Positions 55,680-64,000 of a DNA stretch of 64,000 nt are shown here, in pieces. The notes beneath the pieces were generated by a model. That model had not been told where the DNA came from, searched no databases, and saw only the letters and a list, made by a program, of their open reading frames with translations. Origin of the DNA: JBKBII01 sp046299415 (GTDB lineage: Bacteria; Pseudomonadota; Gammaproteobacteria; Ectothiorhodospirales; Ectothiorhodospiraceae); assembly GCA_046299415.1 (NCBI GenBank), contig JBKBII010000011.1, positions 31,756-95,755 on the forward strand. The letters run 5' to 3'. Positions within the stretch are counted from its first letter, which is position 1. Every line of letters starts with the position of its first letter. A program made the translations under genes and the position numbers.

Positions 55680-56414
55680 CTAGCCCGGCGCCCGTATCCC
55701 CGCAGCGGCCGATTTATCAGCCCGACGAAGCTCGCCCGATCGTGTCGGAACGGTGCCGTCACCGGATGGCAAACGCAGAAACCAACGCGCTTCACGCACC
55801 CGGATTTCGACACCAATGCGGCGGTTCTCAATCAACAGGTCTGCAGGCAACAGCGGAAGTGGCTCTGAAACGTCGGCGCTCGAGCGCGCATACGCCAGAT
55901 AACGCACCATCCAATCGCCATCCTGAAAACTCGTCAGTTGATCACTGGTATCGAAAACCAGGCGAGCGCTGTTACCACGAGGGATCGCCCGCAGCCAATC
56001 GCGGGTCGCTCGCACTGGGATCTCAACACCCAACAGCTCGGCGGCCAACCGATCGGCGTCAGCATCGGAAAAGCGTTCACCCGAACGTAAGCGCAAGTCG
56101 GCGGTTTCGGCGCGCAGTATCAACCGACCGCCACCTTGCCCGCCTGGCCCGCTGGCGTCGATGACATCTTCATCGGCGTCGGCTCGCCAGACCAGGGTAA
56201 AGGGATAAAAGCCTCGACCGGTGTCAACTTCGGCCCGTGCGACGAGCCGCCACTCCGAGATCTGCTCCAGAGCCTCACCACGCTGCGTCCAATTCGCCAT
56301 CTGACGTGGATCAGTTGTCGCCCCACGATCCGCGAGCCCAGCGCATCCGACGAGAGACGACGTAACAAGGGTGAGCAATCCAAGTACAACAATTCGACTG
56401 TCGGCTTTGTTCAT
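55680..56414 (-). CDS. lolB: Outer-membrane lipoprotein receptor LolB
   Basis: LolB accepts lipoproteins from LolA and inserts them in the outer membrane. The signal peptide (VVLGLLTLVTSSLVGC) ends in a lipobox LVGC near residue 24. The mature domain matches LolB: ANWTQRGEALEQISEWRLVA, WRADADEDVIDASGPGGQGG and GVEIPVRATRDWLRAIPRG. ATG at 56414 follows GAGGATCA. The mature end, EIRVREARWFLRLPSG, is normal and a short hydrophilic tail follows. Length 244 residues (207 in E. coli). Confidence 0.92.
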   Translation of the reverse strand: MNKADSRIVVLGLLTLVTSSLVGCAGLADRGATTDPRQMANWTQRGEALEQISEWRLVARAEVDTGRGFYPFTLVWRADADEDVIDASGPGGQGGGRLILRAETADLRLRSGERFSDADADRLAAELLGVEIPVRATRDWLRAIPRGNSARLVFDTSDQLTSFQDGDWMVRYLAYARSSADVSEPLPLLPADLLIENRRIGVEIRVREARWFLRLPSGDGTVPTRSGELRRADKSAAAGIRAPG

Positions 56415-56913
56415 TGATCCTCTATAAAACTCAAGTCGACGTCCGAACACACAGACGCTCTTGGAAACGATGGGCGACGATTCTAGGCAAAGCCCTCGCT
56501 AAGCCAATTGCAGTGCTGCACTGCTGCGCCCTCGAGTGTCGCAAGTAAGAGAGGCCAGTGTCGCTTGAAACACTGACTGTCCCATTAAGGCAACCCAGAA
56601 TCTCGCGACCGGAGAGGCATCGTCTGCAGACTTGGGCGATCGGATACGCGCCGAGTAGACGCCTTGAGACAATCGCTGTCCCGAGTCAACGCCAATTCAG
56701 ACCAGTCAACTCAGAAATTGGCGCCTGTTTACGGCGCATCATCAATAAGTATTGCCGCCCGCACGCCAGTCATCCACGCGGCCTCGTTTTCGAGGTCCAG
56801 GACAGCTCGCGTCTTCGCTGCCTCGGCCCCGCAACATTGATCCCTCAAGAGCTAGCTGTCTTCTTTTGCAGTCCTCGCGCATGAACGGAAGCACCAAAAA
56901 CGCTGCTGACCGT
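56415..56913. other. 499-base spacer between the TPR gene and lolB
   Basis: A hairpin GCAGTG-CTG-CACTGC lies near 56508-56522 without a T run. No supported gene is seen. The spacing makes a separate lolB promoter likely. Confidence 0.4.
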
Positions 56914-58794
56914 TCAATGACCGATCTGATCCCGGACTCGCAGCAGGCGATCGTGATCCGGCTCTTGCTCGAGCGCAGCTTCAACGACCATACGCGCCTG
57001 CTCAATGTCGCCGAGCTCCCACAGGACGACGGCATAGTTCGCTGCAATTTCGCCATCTTTTAACAAATCGTGCGCGCGCGCGAGCTGTTCTCGTGCCTCT
57101 TCGAGACGCCCAAGTCGGTACAGCACCCAGCCGTAACTGTCGATGATCGCCGCGTCGTCCGGCGCCTGTCTCAGCGCACGACTGATGTAATCGTAGGCCT
57201 CATCATAGCGCTCGGTGCGATCCGCAAGCGTGTAGCCGAGTGCGTTCAGTGCACCGATGTGCTCCGGATCCTGATCGAGGATGGCTCGAAAATCGCGTTC
57301 GGCGGCGTCGACGTCATCAAGACGTTCGTATAGCAGCCCTCGCGCATACAACACATCCGGGGACCCTGGAAAACGCAGCAATCCGCGTCGAAGCATATCA
57401 AGCGCCGGCTCGCCAAGTCGTTGCTCACGAGCCACCTGCGCGATGACCAAAAGCGCCTCGAGCGCCGCCTCGTCATCGTCGTTTTCTTGCAAGAATCGCA
57501 AACGCTCGAACCCCTCATCACGCTGATTGGGATCACGAACCATGAGTCGAGCCACACGAAGCGCTGCCTCATTCGCAAAACGGCCCTCGTCGACCATCTC
57601 GTAACGCTCGATCGCCAAGGCGTGCTCGCCCCTGGTTTCGGCCAAACGACCGAGAAGAAAGCGAGCATCGAATGCTGATTCCGTGCGCTGTTCGAGACGC
57701 GCGAGCAAGTACTCCGACAGGTCGAATCGAGACGCTTCGAGTGCCGCCACCCCTGCAATCATGAGTGCACGATCGGGGACGTCATCCAACCCCGACCACT
57801 CGCGCAGTACGCGCTCAGCCTCATCGGGATCGACGGCGCTACGCGCATCTCCCGCGACCTCATTGTCTGCATGCCCGTCGTTCAGCGCTGCAGCCCGAGT
57901 CGCATCCGTCGGCGTCTCGTCGTGAGGCGCGGCAAGTGCCAATCCCCACCACGACGCGAAAGCCATATTCAACGCGTCGCGTTCGACGGCCTGCGCCTCG
58001 GCGAGAAGCTCGACATCCGAACGAGCCGTTACCAACATGTCACCCGCGATGGCTGAATCCTCTAGCGCTTGAATCTGCAATAACCGAAAACGCAAACGCT
58101 GCGGAAAGCGCTCGACGGCCTGCGCCGCAACGTCCTGCGCGACAGCTTTATCGTCGTCACGCAGCGCGCGTTCGACGCGCAGTTGCCAAAGCATCTCGTC
58201 ATCCGGCCGCTGTGCCGAAAGCCGCTCCAACGCGTCGCGTGCCGCGTCGCTATTATCGGCCTGATCAAGCAACGCGCCGACCATCCGCGGCCCTGTTTCC
58301 ACATCATCTGACGCCGCAAAACGCTCGAGAATCCTTTCGAGCACATGCACCGCCGAAGCCACCTCGCCGCGGCGTAATGCCAACAGCCCGTCAATTTGCA
58401 GCGCCTCGTAATTATCGGGTGCCAGATTGCGCCAGCGCTCAGCCGCCACGCGCGCGCGCGCGTCCTCCTGGGCCAACAGAGCCACGCGGGTTGCTCGCTC
58501 CGCGACTTCCGGGTCAGAAGACAATTGCGCCGCGCGACCGAGCCACTCAGAAGCTGCTGCGTACTGGCCCTGTGCCACGGCAATTTCGCCCGCGAGCAGC
58601 GCGACAAGCAGCGCCTCGTTGTCGAGCTGATCGACCGCGGGCGACCTCGCTGCCTGTTCCTGTGCAGTAGCCGCGGTAAATTGCTCTGCGGTGGCCCGTT
58701 CCGCCGCGGGCCAAGGCAGGCGATCAGCCGATGGCACATCGCCGTGCGCGCAACCCGATAGGGCCAACAGCGCAGTCGCGACCGCAATCCTCAC
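56914..58794 (-). CDS. Tetratricopeptide-repeat lipoprotein
   Basis: A long TPR protein of this kind lies next to hemA and lolB in other gammaproteobacteria; its function is unknown. The start ATGATGGTG is directly behind GGAGG, so the GTG at 58794 (six bases from it) fits best. A short signal peptide follows (AVATALLALSGCAHG) with the lipobox LSGC. TPR-like helix pairs run through the protein and are clearest at the C terminus: DPEHIGALNALGYTLADRTE, YDEAYDYISRALRQAPDDAA, IIDSYGWVLYRLGRLEEARE. The mature protein is ~610 residues and very acidic/Ala-rich. Confidence 0.85.
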   Translation of the reverse strand: MRIAVATALLALSGCAHGDVPSADRLPWPAAERATAEQFTAATAQEQAARSPAVDQLDNEALLVALLAGEIAVAQGQYAAASEWLGRAAQLSSDPEVAERATRVALLAQEDARARVAAERWRNLAPDNYEALQIDGLLALRRGEVASAVHVLERILERFAASDDVETGPRMVGALLDQADNSDAARDALERLSAQRPDDEMLWQLRVERALRDDDKAVAQDVAAQAVERFPQRLRFRLLQIQALEDSAIAGDMLVTARSDVELLAEAQAVERDALNMAFASWWGLALAAPHDETPTDATRAAALNDGHADNEVAGDARSAVDPDEAERVLREWSGLDDVPDRALMIAGVAALEASRFDLSEYLLARLEQRTESAFDARFLLGRLAETRGEHALAIERYEMVDEGRFANEAALRVARLMVRDPNQRDEGFERLRFLQENDDDEAALEALLVIAQVAREQRLGEPALDMLRRGLLRFPGSPDVLYARGLLYERLDDVDAAERDFRAILDQDPEHIGALNALGYTLADRTERYDEAYDYISRALRQAPDDAAIIDSYGWVLYRLGRLEEAREQLARAHDLLKDGEIAANYAVVLWELGDIEQARMVVEAALEQEPDHDRLLRVRDQIGH

Positions 58795-59362
58795 CATCAT
58801 CCTCCGAGTCCGCGAAGCGAACTCCTGCTCGCGCGCCGGCAGCTCTGAAACGCACGACGACACTTGTGCGTCACCATTAAAAGGCAAACCACGGTCGTGT
58901 GACAGCCGCAGGGGCTCAGGCACAGCCGGGTTTCGAACTTCAGCAGGTTGACTGAGCGTGGACAAGCGCATGGTCTTAGGCATCCTAGTTACGACAAAGT
59001 CAGACGATCACCAATGATCTGAGCGATCCGTCCAGCGAGTTTCACGAACCTTATATTGTCTGCCCCGTCCTATCGACTCGCGGAGCACCCACACGTTCCA
59101 CAAACTCGAGCTCGGGCCTTTGTGCCCTGGCTTCATCTCGATAGGTCGCTTACCTGATGTCGCAGCAGCCGTTCGATGCGTTTGTGAACGCTGGCGATTG
59201 TTCAGTCGCGTCACGAGCCTCCGATCGCCGCTCGCGCGGTCCTGCTTAGATCCGGTGCAATGGTAGCGCGCCCCGCTCGCATCAAGGGGATTGGTTCACA
59301 CCGCGAGGAAGATCGATACACTATGGCCCACTCGGATGCCGAGAAGACACGCCGGATGCTGG
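58795..59362. other. 568-base divergent region between the TPR gene and hemA
   Basis: Promoters of both directions should be here. I see no clear elements or extra gene. Open frames extending hemA upstream lack family similarity. Confidence 0.4.
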
Positions 59363-60811
59363 ATGCTGTTTGCTCTTGGACTCAATCACAAGACTGCGTC
59401 GATCGGGCTGCGCGAACGCCTCGCCGTTGCCGATGCCGATCGCGCACCGTTATTGCACGCCTTGAACAGTCTCGCTGAGGTCGATGAAGTTGCGCTGATC
59501 GCAACCTGCAACAGAACGGAATGCTTCGGTGTCGGACGCGATGGGGCCGTCGACAGCGTGTCGCAGGCCCTCACCCAACACTTCCGGCTCGAGGCGAAAG
59601 ACGGCCTTGATCAGCACGGCTTTGTCCTAAGTGAGCGGGACGCGGTGCGACATGCCTTCCGTGTTGCGAGTGGACTCGATTCCCTCATCCTCGGCGAACC
59701 CCAGATTCTCGGTCAGATGAAGTGCGCCTTCACCGCCGCGCGCGAGGTCGGTACGATCGGCTGGTGCCTGGATCGTCTTTTTCAGCAATCTTTCGCTGTT
59801 GCCAAGCGTGTCCGCAGCGCGACAGGCATCGGCGAAAACCCCGTTTCTGTCGCCTTCGCTGCAGTTCGCCTAGCGCAGCGACTCTACGGCGACTTTTCCC
59901 GCCGAACCGCGTTACTCATTGGCGCCGGCGAAACCATTGAACTCGCGTTCCAGCATCTTTTGCGGCAAGGGATCGGTCGCGTCATCATCGCCAACCGAAC
60001 CCGTGCCCGCGCAGCCGAACTGATCACCAAACTCGACGCCGCCCAGCACGGCGAAGCCATTGCACTGACAGAACTCCCGGCACGGCTCGCTGAAGCCGAC
60101 ATCATCATCAGCTCGACAGCTGCACCGCTTCCGATACTCGGAAAAGGCGCCGTCGAACGCGCCTTACACCAACGCCGTCGGCGCCCAATGTTCATGGTTG
60201 ATATCGCTGTTCCTCGCGACATCGAGCCCGAGGTGGGCCATCTAGAAGATGTCTATCTGTATACCGTTGACGATCTCGAGGACGTCATCCGCGAAAACCT
60301 CGACGCGCGAAAAGCCGCCGCCCACCAAGCCGAAGTCATCATCGAAGAGCATCTCGAGGCCTTCGAGCGCTGGCGAACGAGTCGCAGTGGGGTTCAGCGC
60401 ATTCAAGCTCTGCGCGGAGCCGCCGCCGCGATCCGCGATCGCGCAATCGACGAAGCGCTCGTGCGGCTCTCGCGCAGCGGCAACGCCGAAGAAGCGCTCC
60501 GATGGCTGGGTCATCAACTGACGAATCGCTTGGTGCACACCCCAACCGTTGCTCTGCGTGAAGCCGTCGAACACCACGACAACGTTACAGCTGAGGCGAT
60601 CTGCCGCGGCTGGATCGAGCAACGTGACGCGGCGGCTACCGAACGGGTCGAGCCCAGCTTTGCGGCAGCGGCCAACGCCGTAAACGTCTCCCGAGACGAT
60701 AAGACAGCCGCACCCGATCAAGGCGAATCGACTCGTCCGCGAAAATCGTCGTCGGAAATACGATCGGCCGACTTCAAGGATCGCCTTGACGCGAGACAAC
60801 GAGTGTCATGA
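59363..60811 (+). CDS. hemA: Glutamyl-tRNA reductase
   Basis: HemA makes glutamate-1-semialdehyde, the first committed step of C5-type heme synthesis. The start MLFALGLNHKTASIGLRERL matches the family; IATCNRTECFGVG contains the catalytic Cys. The NADPH domain has ALLIGAGETIELAFQHLLRQ, and VDIAVPRDIEPEVG is a signature. The C-terminal dimerisation helices are followed by a ~50-residue hydrophilic tail, giving 482 residues (418 in E. coli). It overlaps prfA by ATGA (60808-60811). Confidence 0.96.
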   Translation: MLFALGLNHKTASIGLRERLAVADADRAPLLHALNSLAEVDEVALIATCNRTECFGVGRDGAVDSVSQALTQHFRLEAKDGLDQHGFVLSERDAVRHAFRVASGLDSLILGEPQILGQMKCAFTAAREVGTIGWCLDRLFQQSFAVAKRVRSATGIGENPVSVAFAAVRLAQRLYGDFSRRTALLIGAGETIELAFQHLLRQGIGRVIIANRTRARAAELITKLDAAQHGEAIALTELPARLAEADIIISSTAAPLPILGKGAVERALHQRRRRPMFMVDIAVPRDIEPEVGHLEDVYLYTVDDLEDVIRENLDARKAAAHQAEVIIEEHLEAFERWRTSRSGVQRIQALRGAAAAIRDRAIDEALVRLSRSGNAEEALRWLGHQLTNRLVHTPTVALREAVEHHDNVTAEAICRGWIEQRDAAATERVEPSFAAAANAVNVSRDDKTAAPDQGESTRPRKSSSEIRSADFKDRLDARQRVS

Positions 60812-61896
60812 TCGAACGCTTTTTGAATCGGATCGAACACCTCTGCGAGTATCGTGATGAAGTCGCCGCTAGACTTGCGGAGCCTCAGATCGCTGAAGAC
60901 CCGGCCAAGCTTCAGACGCTCTCGCGCGAGTACGCTCAGCTCGAACCTTTGGCAACGAGTTACGCGACTTGGCAACGGCTGAAAAATGAGGTCGATGACA
61001 ACCGCTCTCTCCTCAAGGAAGATGATTGCGAACTACGCGCCCTTGCCGAGCAGGAAGCCGAACGCCTGGAACGCGAACTGAGCGAGGCCGAGCGGGCGAT
61101 TCTTGCGGCGTTGGTGCCCCCAGACCCGCATGACGAAGCGGCCGTCTTTCTCGAGATTCGCGCCGGAACCGGCGGTGATGAGGCGGCGATCTTCGCTGGG
61201 GATCTCTTCCGCATGTACGCCGCCTACGCCGAACGACGGGGCTGGGCGCTGGACATCCTGAGCCAGAACGAAGGCGAGCACGGCGGCTTCCGCGAGGTCG
61301 TCGCAAAAATCCAGGGCCAAGGCGTCTATCGTGCACTTAAATTTGAGTCGGGCGCCCATCGCGTCCAACGAGTACCGTCGACGGAAACTCAAGGACGCAT
61401 TCACACCTCTGCAGCGACAGTCGCTGTTCTCCCTGAGCTAGACGCCGTCACCGCACCTGAAATCAACTCGTCGGATCTTCGAATCGACACCTACCGTGCG
61501 TCAGGGGCCGGTGGACAGCACGTGAACAAAACCGACTCAGCGATCCGCGTCACACACCTCCCGAGCGGACTCGTCGTCGAATGTCAGGACGAACGGTCAC
61601 AACACAAGAATCGTGCGCGTGCAATGGCGCTGCTGAGCTCACGTCTGTTTGAACTCGAACGACAAGCGCAACAAAAAAACATTGCCGATACTCGGCGCTC
61701 GCTTGTGGGATCAGGGGACCGATCCGAGCGCATTCGTACCTACAATTTTCCACAGGGACGGGTGACTGACCACCGCGTTAACCTAACGCTCTATCAGTTG
61801 GATGCCGTCCTTGCGGGCGACCTCGATCCTGTTATATCGGTACTTGCACAAGAGTGGCAGACCGAAGAGCTCGCGAATCTGACGCGACAACCATGA
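60808..61896 (+). CDS. prfA: Peptide chain release factor 1
   Basis: RF1 reads UAA and UAG. The GGQ motif is in YRASGAGGQHVNKTDSAIRV, and IRAGTGGDEAAIFAGDLFRM and NFPQGRVTDHRVNLTLYQLD are family blocks. Its 362 residues match E. coli (360), and no programmed frameshift is present, which separates it from prfB. The overlap with hemA couples translation. The Gln of GGQ is the target of PrmC, encoded next. Confidence 0.97.
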   Translation: MIERFLNRIEHLCEYRDEVAARLAEPQIAEDPAKLQTLSREYAQLEPLATSYATWQRLKNEVDDNRSLLKEDDCELRALAEQEAERLERELSEAERAILAALVPPDPHDEAAVFLEIRAGTGGDEAAIFAGDLFRMYAAYAERRGWALDILSQNEGEHGGFREVVAKIQGQGVYRALKFESGAHRVQRVPSTETQGRIHTSAATVAVLPELDAVTAPEINSSDLRIDTYRASGAGGQHVNKTDSAIRVTHLPSGLVVECQDERSQHKNRARAMALLSSRLFELERQAQQKNIADTRRSLVGSGDRSERIRTYNFPQGRVTDHRVNLTLYQLDAVLAGDLDPVISVLAQEWQTEELANLTRQP

Positions 61897-62008
61897 GCTC
61901 AAACCCTCAATGTGTCGAACGACATGACGCAGCCCCACGTCGAATCAAAGGGGGCCCCAAGCAATGTTTTGTATGTTCGAGACGTAGCGTCGGTGATACA
62001 AGAACGGC

Positions 62009-62887
62009 ATGACGCTCAACGAATGGATCACTGAAGCAAGCGCGCGACTTCACACCGCCCTCTCGCCGGACACCCCGTCATGGAGCCCCGAGATCGCGCG
62101 CAGCGAAATCAAAGCTCTTGCGGCGGCTACCCTTGAACGAACGCCGGCCCAGTTGTGTTTGACCGCCTGCAATCCCCTTACAGCTGAAGAACTTGATCGC
62201 CTTAATCATTGGCTGAATCAGCGGAAATTCGGCGTCCCGCTGGCGTACTTGACGGGACGGGTGAACTTCTGGTCCCTCGAACTGGACGTCTCCCGAGAGA
62301 CGCTCGTTCCGAGGGCGGACAGCGAAGTTCTCGTGGAGCGCGCGTTATTGCGACTTCCAACGGGTGGGCGTTTTCTCGACCTGGGGACGGGTAGTGGCGC
62401 TATCGCATGTGCCCTAGGGCACGAAAGGCCTGATACGACCGGCATCGCCACCGATATTTGGTGGCCGTCAGCCCGCGTTGCTCAGCAGAATTGTCGCCGC
62501 CATGCTCCGAACGTAAATGTGATCGTCAGCGACTGGCTTGAAGCGTTCTGCTCAAAATTGGCCGACAGCGAAAGTCACCTTTTTGACTTGATCGTCGGCA
62601 ATCCGCCCTATTTGACCAACGATGACCCCCATCTCAACGGCGACAGCCTAAAGCATGAGCCTCGAATCGCCCTTGTCTCCGGACAAGACGGACTTGCTGC
62701 CATTCGACGGATTACGGACGATGCCCCGGCTCAAATCCGACACGGTGGCTGGCTTTTGCTCGAGCATGGTTCGACCCAGGGCGCCGACATTCGCGAATTA
62801 TTTCGTGCAAGAGGCTTTTCGGAAATATCAACGTATCAAGATTTATCGGGCCTTGATCGCGTAACCGAAGCACGCTGGTATCGCTGA
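62009..62887 (+). CDS. prmC: Release factor glutamine methyltransferase
   Basis: PrmC methylates the GGQ glutamine of RF1 and RF2 using SAM. The catalytic motif is LIVGNPPYLTNDDPHLNGDS, and the SAM loop is FLDLGTGSGAIACALGHERP. The N-terminal helical domain contains GVPLAYLTGRVNFWSLELDV and RETLVPRADSEVLVERAL. 292 residues match the family (~280). It follows prfA after 112 bases. Confidence 0.96.
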   Translation: MTLNEWITEASARLHTALSPDTPSWSPEIARSEIKALAAATLERTPAQLCLTACNPLTAEELDRLNHWLNQRKFGVPLAYLTGRVNFWSLELDVSRETLVPRADSEVLVERALLRLPTGGRFLDLGTGSGAIACALGHERPDTTGIATDIWWPSARVAQQNCRRHAPNVNVIVSDWLEAFCSKLADSESHLFDLIVGNPPYLTNDDPHLNGDSLKHEPRIALVSGQDGLAAIRRITDDAPAQIRHGGWLLLEHGSTQGADIRELFRARGFSEISTYQDLSGLDRVTEARWYR

Positions 62888-63057
62888 ACTCACAGTTACC
62901 CAACACCAACTCGCCACCCACGCAAGGCGCGGCTGCATCAGGCTCACATTCGCTAGCAAGCCCGAACAAACCGGTGAGGGGTTGCACGGCATCAAACGAT
63001 GGCATCGAGGAAAGTTTCTTCAGAGGGAACACCAAAACGACTTTCGATCTAAGTCAT

Positions 63058-63084
63058 CCTCGTTAACGAGGGTTCTTAGAACCC
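63058..63084. promoter_or_regulatory. Two overlapping palindromes upstream of moeB
   Basis: CCTCGTTAACGAGG (63058-63071) is a perfect 14-base palindrome, and GGGTTCTTAGAACCC (63070-63084) is a 15-base palindrome with a single central base. They share two G residues and end 32 bases before the moeB ATG. This could be a dimeric regulator's operator or an mRNA leader structure. Confidence 0.4.
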
Positions 63085-63116
63085 GTGATCAAGACAACCA
63101 GACGTTGAGCCCATCC

Positions 63117-63968
63117 ATGGCCCTCACAGACGACGAGCTCCTGCGGTACGCACGACAAATCCTGCTGCCTGAAATTGACATCGCTGGGCAGGAACGACTG
63201 CAATCAGCAAAAGTTCTGATCGTCGGCATGGGCGGTTTGGGAAACCCGGTTGCAAGCCTTCTTGCCTCCGCCGGGATCGGTCGACTAACCATCGTTGACG
63301 GCGATGTCGTCGATGCTTCAAATCTTGCGCGTCAAACGCTATTCACGACATCAGATGTGGGCCAAAAAAAAGTCGACGCAGCGCGCCACCGAATTGCCGC
63401 AATAAACCCTTACGTCGACGTCCACGCGATTGCTGTCTACGCCGACATTGATCACCTTAAGAAATGGGTCACCGACCATGATCTCGTGATCGATGCAACC
63501 GACCGCTTCGCAGTTCGAGACACCATCAATCTTGCCTGCTGGGATGCGCAAAAAACTTGGATCATGGGCGCTGCCGCCGCTTGGTCAGGCCAGACCACGA
63601 CCTTCGACTTTGCAAAACTCGCATCGCAGTATTGCAACGCGCCGGGGGCGACCGAGTCTACGTTCGAACCCGATCAAGCCGGCAAGCATCATCAAGTGCA
63701 CCATCATGGATGTTATCGATGCCTATACGGCGAATCACCAGACGATCGCCCCGGGGACTGCATGCGCTCCGGTGTCATCGCCACCGCGACGCACCTCATT
63801 GCGACGCTTCAAGCCAATGAGGCCATTCGGCTGTTGCTAGGCCAGTCATCGACGCAAAATGATAGGGTGAAATTCATTGATTTGGCTCAAGCGAGCTGCA
63901 GGGAAATCAAGCGCCGACGGGACCCATTCTGTGCAATCTGCTCAAACGACGCGACGACCGCTCGATAA
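63117..63968 (+). CDS. moeB: Sulfur-carrier adenylyltransferase MoeB/ThiF-type
   Basis: The E1-like enzyme adenylates a small sulfur carrier such as MoaD or ThiS. Family motifs: LLRYARQILLPEIDIAGQER, the ATP loop VGMGGLGNPVASLLASAGIG, DGDVVDASNLARQTLF and DLVIDATDRFAVRDTINLAC. Zinc Cys pairs are CYRC and CAIC. The ATG at 63117 gives 283 residues, close to MoeB (249) and lacking a rhodanese domain. The prfA-prmC-moeB order favours moeB, but ThiF or a tRNA-sulfur E1 role is not excluded. Confidence 0.9.
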   Translation: MALTDDELLRYARQILLPEIDIAGQERLQSAKVLIVGMGGLGNPVASLLASAGIGRLTIVDGDVVDASNLARQTLFTTSDVGQKKVDAARHRIAAINPYVDVHAIAVYADIDHLKKWVTDHDLVIDATDRFAVRDTINLACWDAQKTWIMGAAAAWSGQTTTFDFAKLASQYCNAPGATESTFEPDQAGKHHQVHHHGCYRCLYGESPDDRPGDCMRSGVIATATHLIATLQANEAIRLLLGQSSTQNDRVKFIDLAQASCREIKRRRDPFCAICSNDATTAR

Positions 63969-64000
63969 CGCATCGGTGAGTCCGCAGACGCTTAAGTAAC

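Noticed and set aside
1..64000. Prophage, insertion sequence, CRISPR, integron or toxin-antitoxin system
   Set aside because: No transposase, integrase, Cas or repeat-spacer pattern was seen; nearly all genes have conserved gammaproteobacterial neighbourhoods.

Overview
The window is a chromosomal segment of a moderately GC-rich gammaproteobacterium. Gene content and order (yrbG-kdsDC-lptCAB-rpoN-hpf-ptsN-rapZ-HPr; gatCAB beside mreBCD; glnE-ilvE beside LPS core genes; ychF-pth-rplY-prs-tRNA-ispE-lolB-hemA-prfA-prmC-moeB) are those of the class. A SoxB fragment at the left edge, and an HPr kinase gene inside the rpoN locus, suggest a sulfur-oxidising lineage of the Chromatiales/Halothiobacillaceae type. 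That placement is inference. I found no phage, insertion sequence, CRISPR array, integron or rRNA, so this is mostly core genome.

Layout. 1-1350: 3' part of soxB and its terminator. 1527-3536: a glycine-zipper lipoprotein gene broken by a 10-N assembly gap, then an unidentified tryptophan-rich protein, both on the minus strand. 3930-6264: a luciferase-like monooxygenase and an extended SDR. 6918-18724: Ca/Na exchanger, Kdo synthesis (kdsD, kdsC), LPS transport (lptC, lptA, lptB), sigma-54, hibernation factor, and a regulatory PTS set (PtsN, HprK, RapZ, EIIA-Man, HPr) without enzyme I. 19230-23881 (minus): hslO, gatB, gatA, gatC. 24672-27580: mreBCD. 27832-33256: a large ChaN-like protein, DUF1244 protein coupled to RNase D, and a coiled-coil/winged-helix protein. 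33829-43591: LPS assembly (waaA, lpxL-type acyltransferase, ELM1-like transferase, 2OG oxygenase, two further glycosyltransferases, O-antigen ligase family protein). 44106-49224 (minus): zinc-finger protein, ilvE, glnE, grxD. 49484-58794 (minus): ychF, pth, rplY, prs, tRNA-Gln(UUG), ispE, lolB, TPR lipoprotein. 59363-63968: hemA, prfA, prmC, moeB.

The genes make a coherent envelope programme: Kdo is made (KdsD/KdsC), put on lipid A (WaaA), acylated (LpxL type), extended by core glycosyltransferases, perhaps capped by the O-antigen ligase, and exported by LptBC/LptA. LolB inserts lipoproteins, and MreBCD sets cell shape. RpoN with PtsN/HprK/RapZ/HPr looks like a nitrogen/carbon regulatory phosphorelay. 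GlnE adds nitrogen control, and GatCAB with tRNA-Gln implies transamidation-based tRNA charging.

I did not see a clear new multi-gene system. The best leads are a small coiled-coil/winged-helix DNA-binding candidate (32825-33256), structured leader or intergenic RNA elements (rpoN-hpf, the rplY leader, upstream of moeB), an oversized LptC and ChaN-like protein, and the compact LPS-core cluster with an embedded 2OG-Fe(II) oxygenase. Identities rest on motifs, lengths and synteny read by eye. Start codons were adjusted to Shine-Dalgarno sequences where these were visible.
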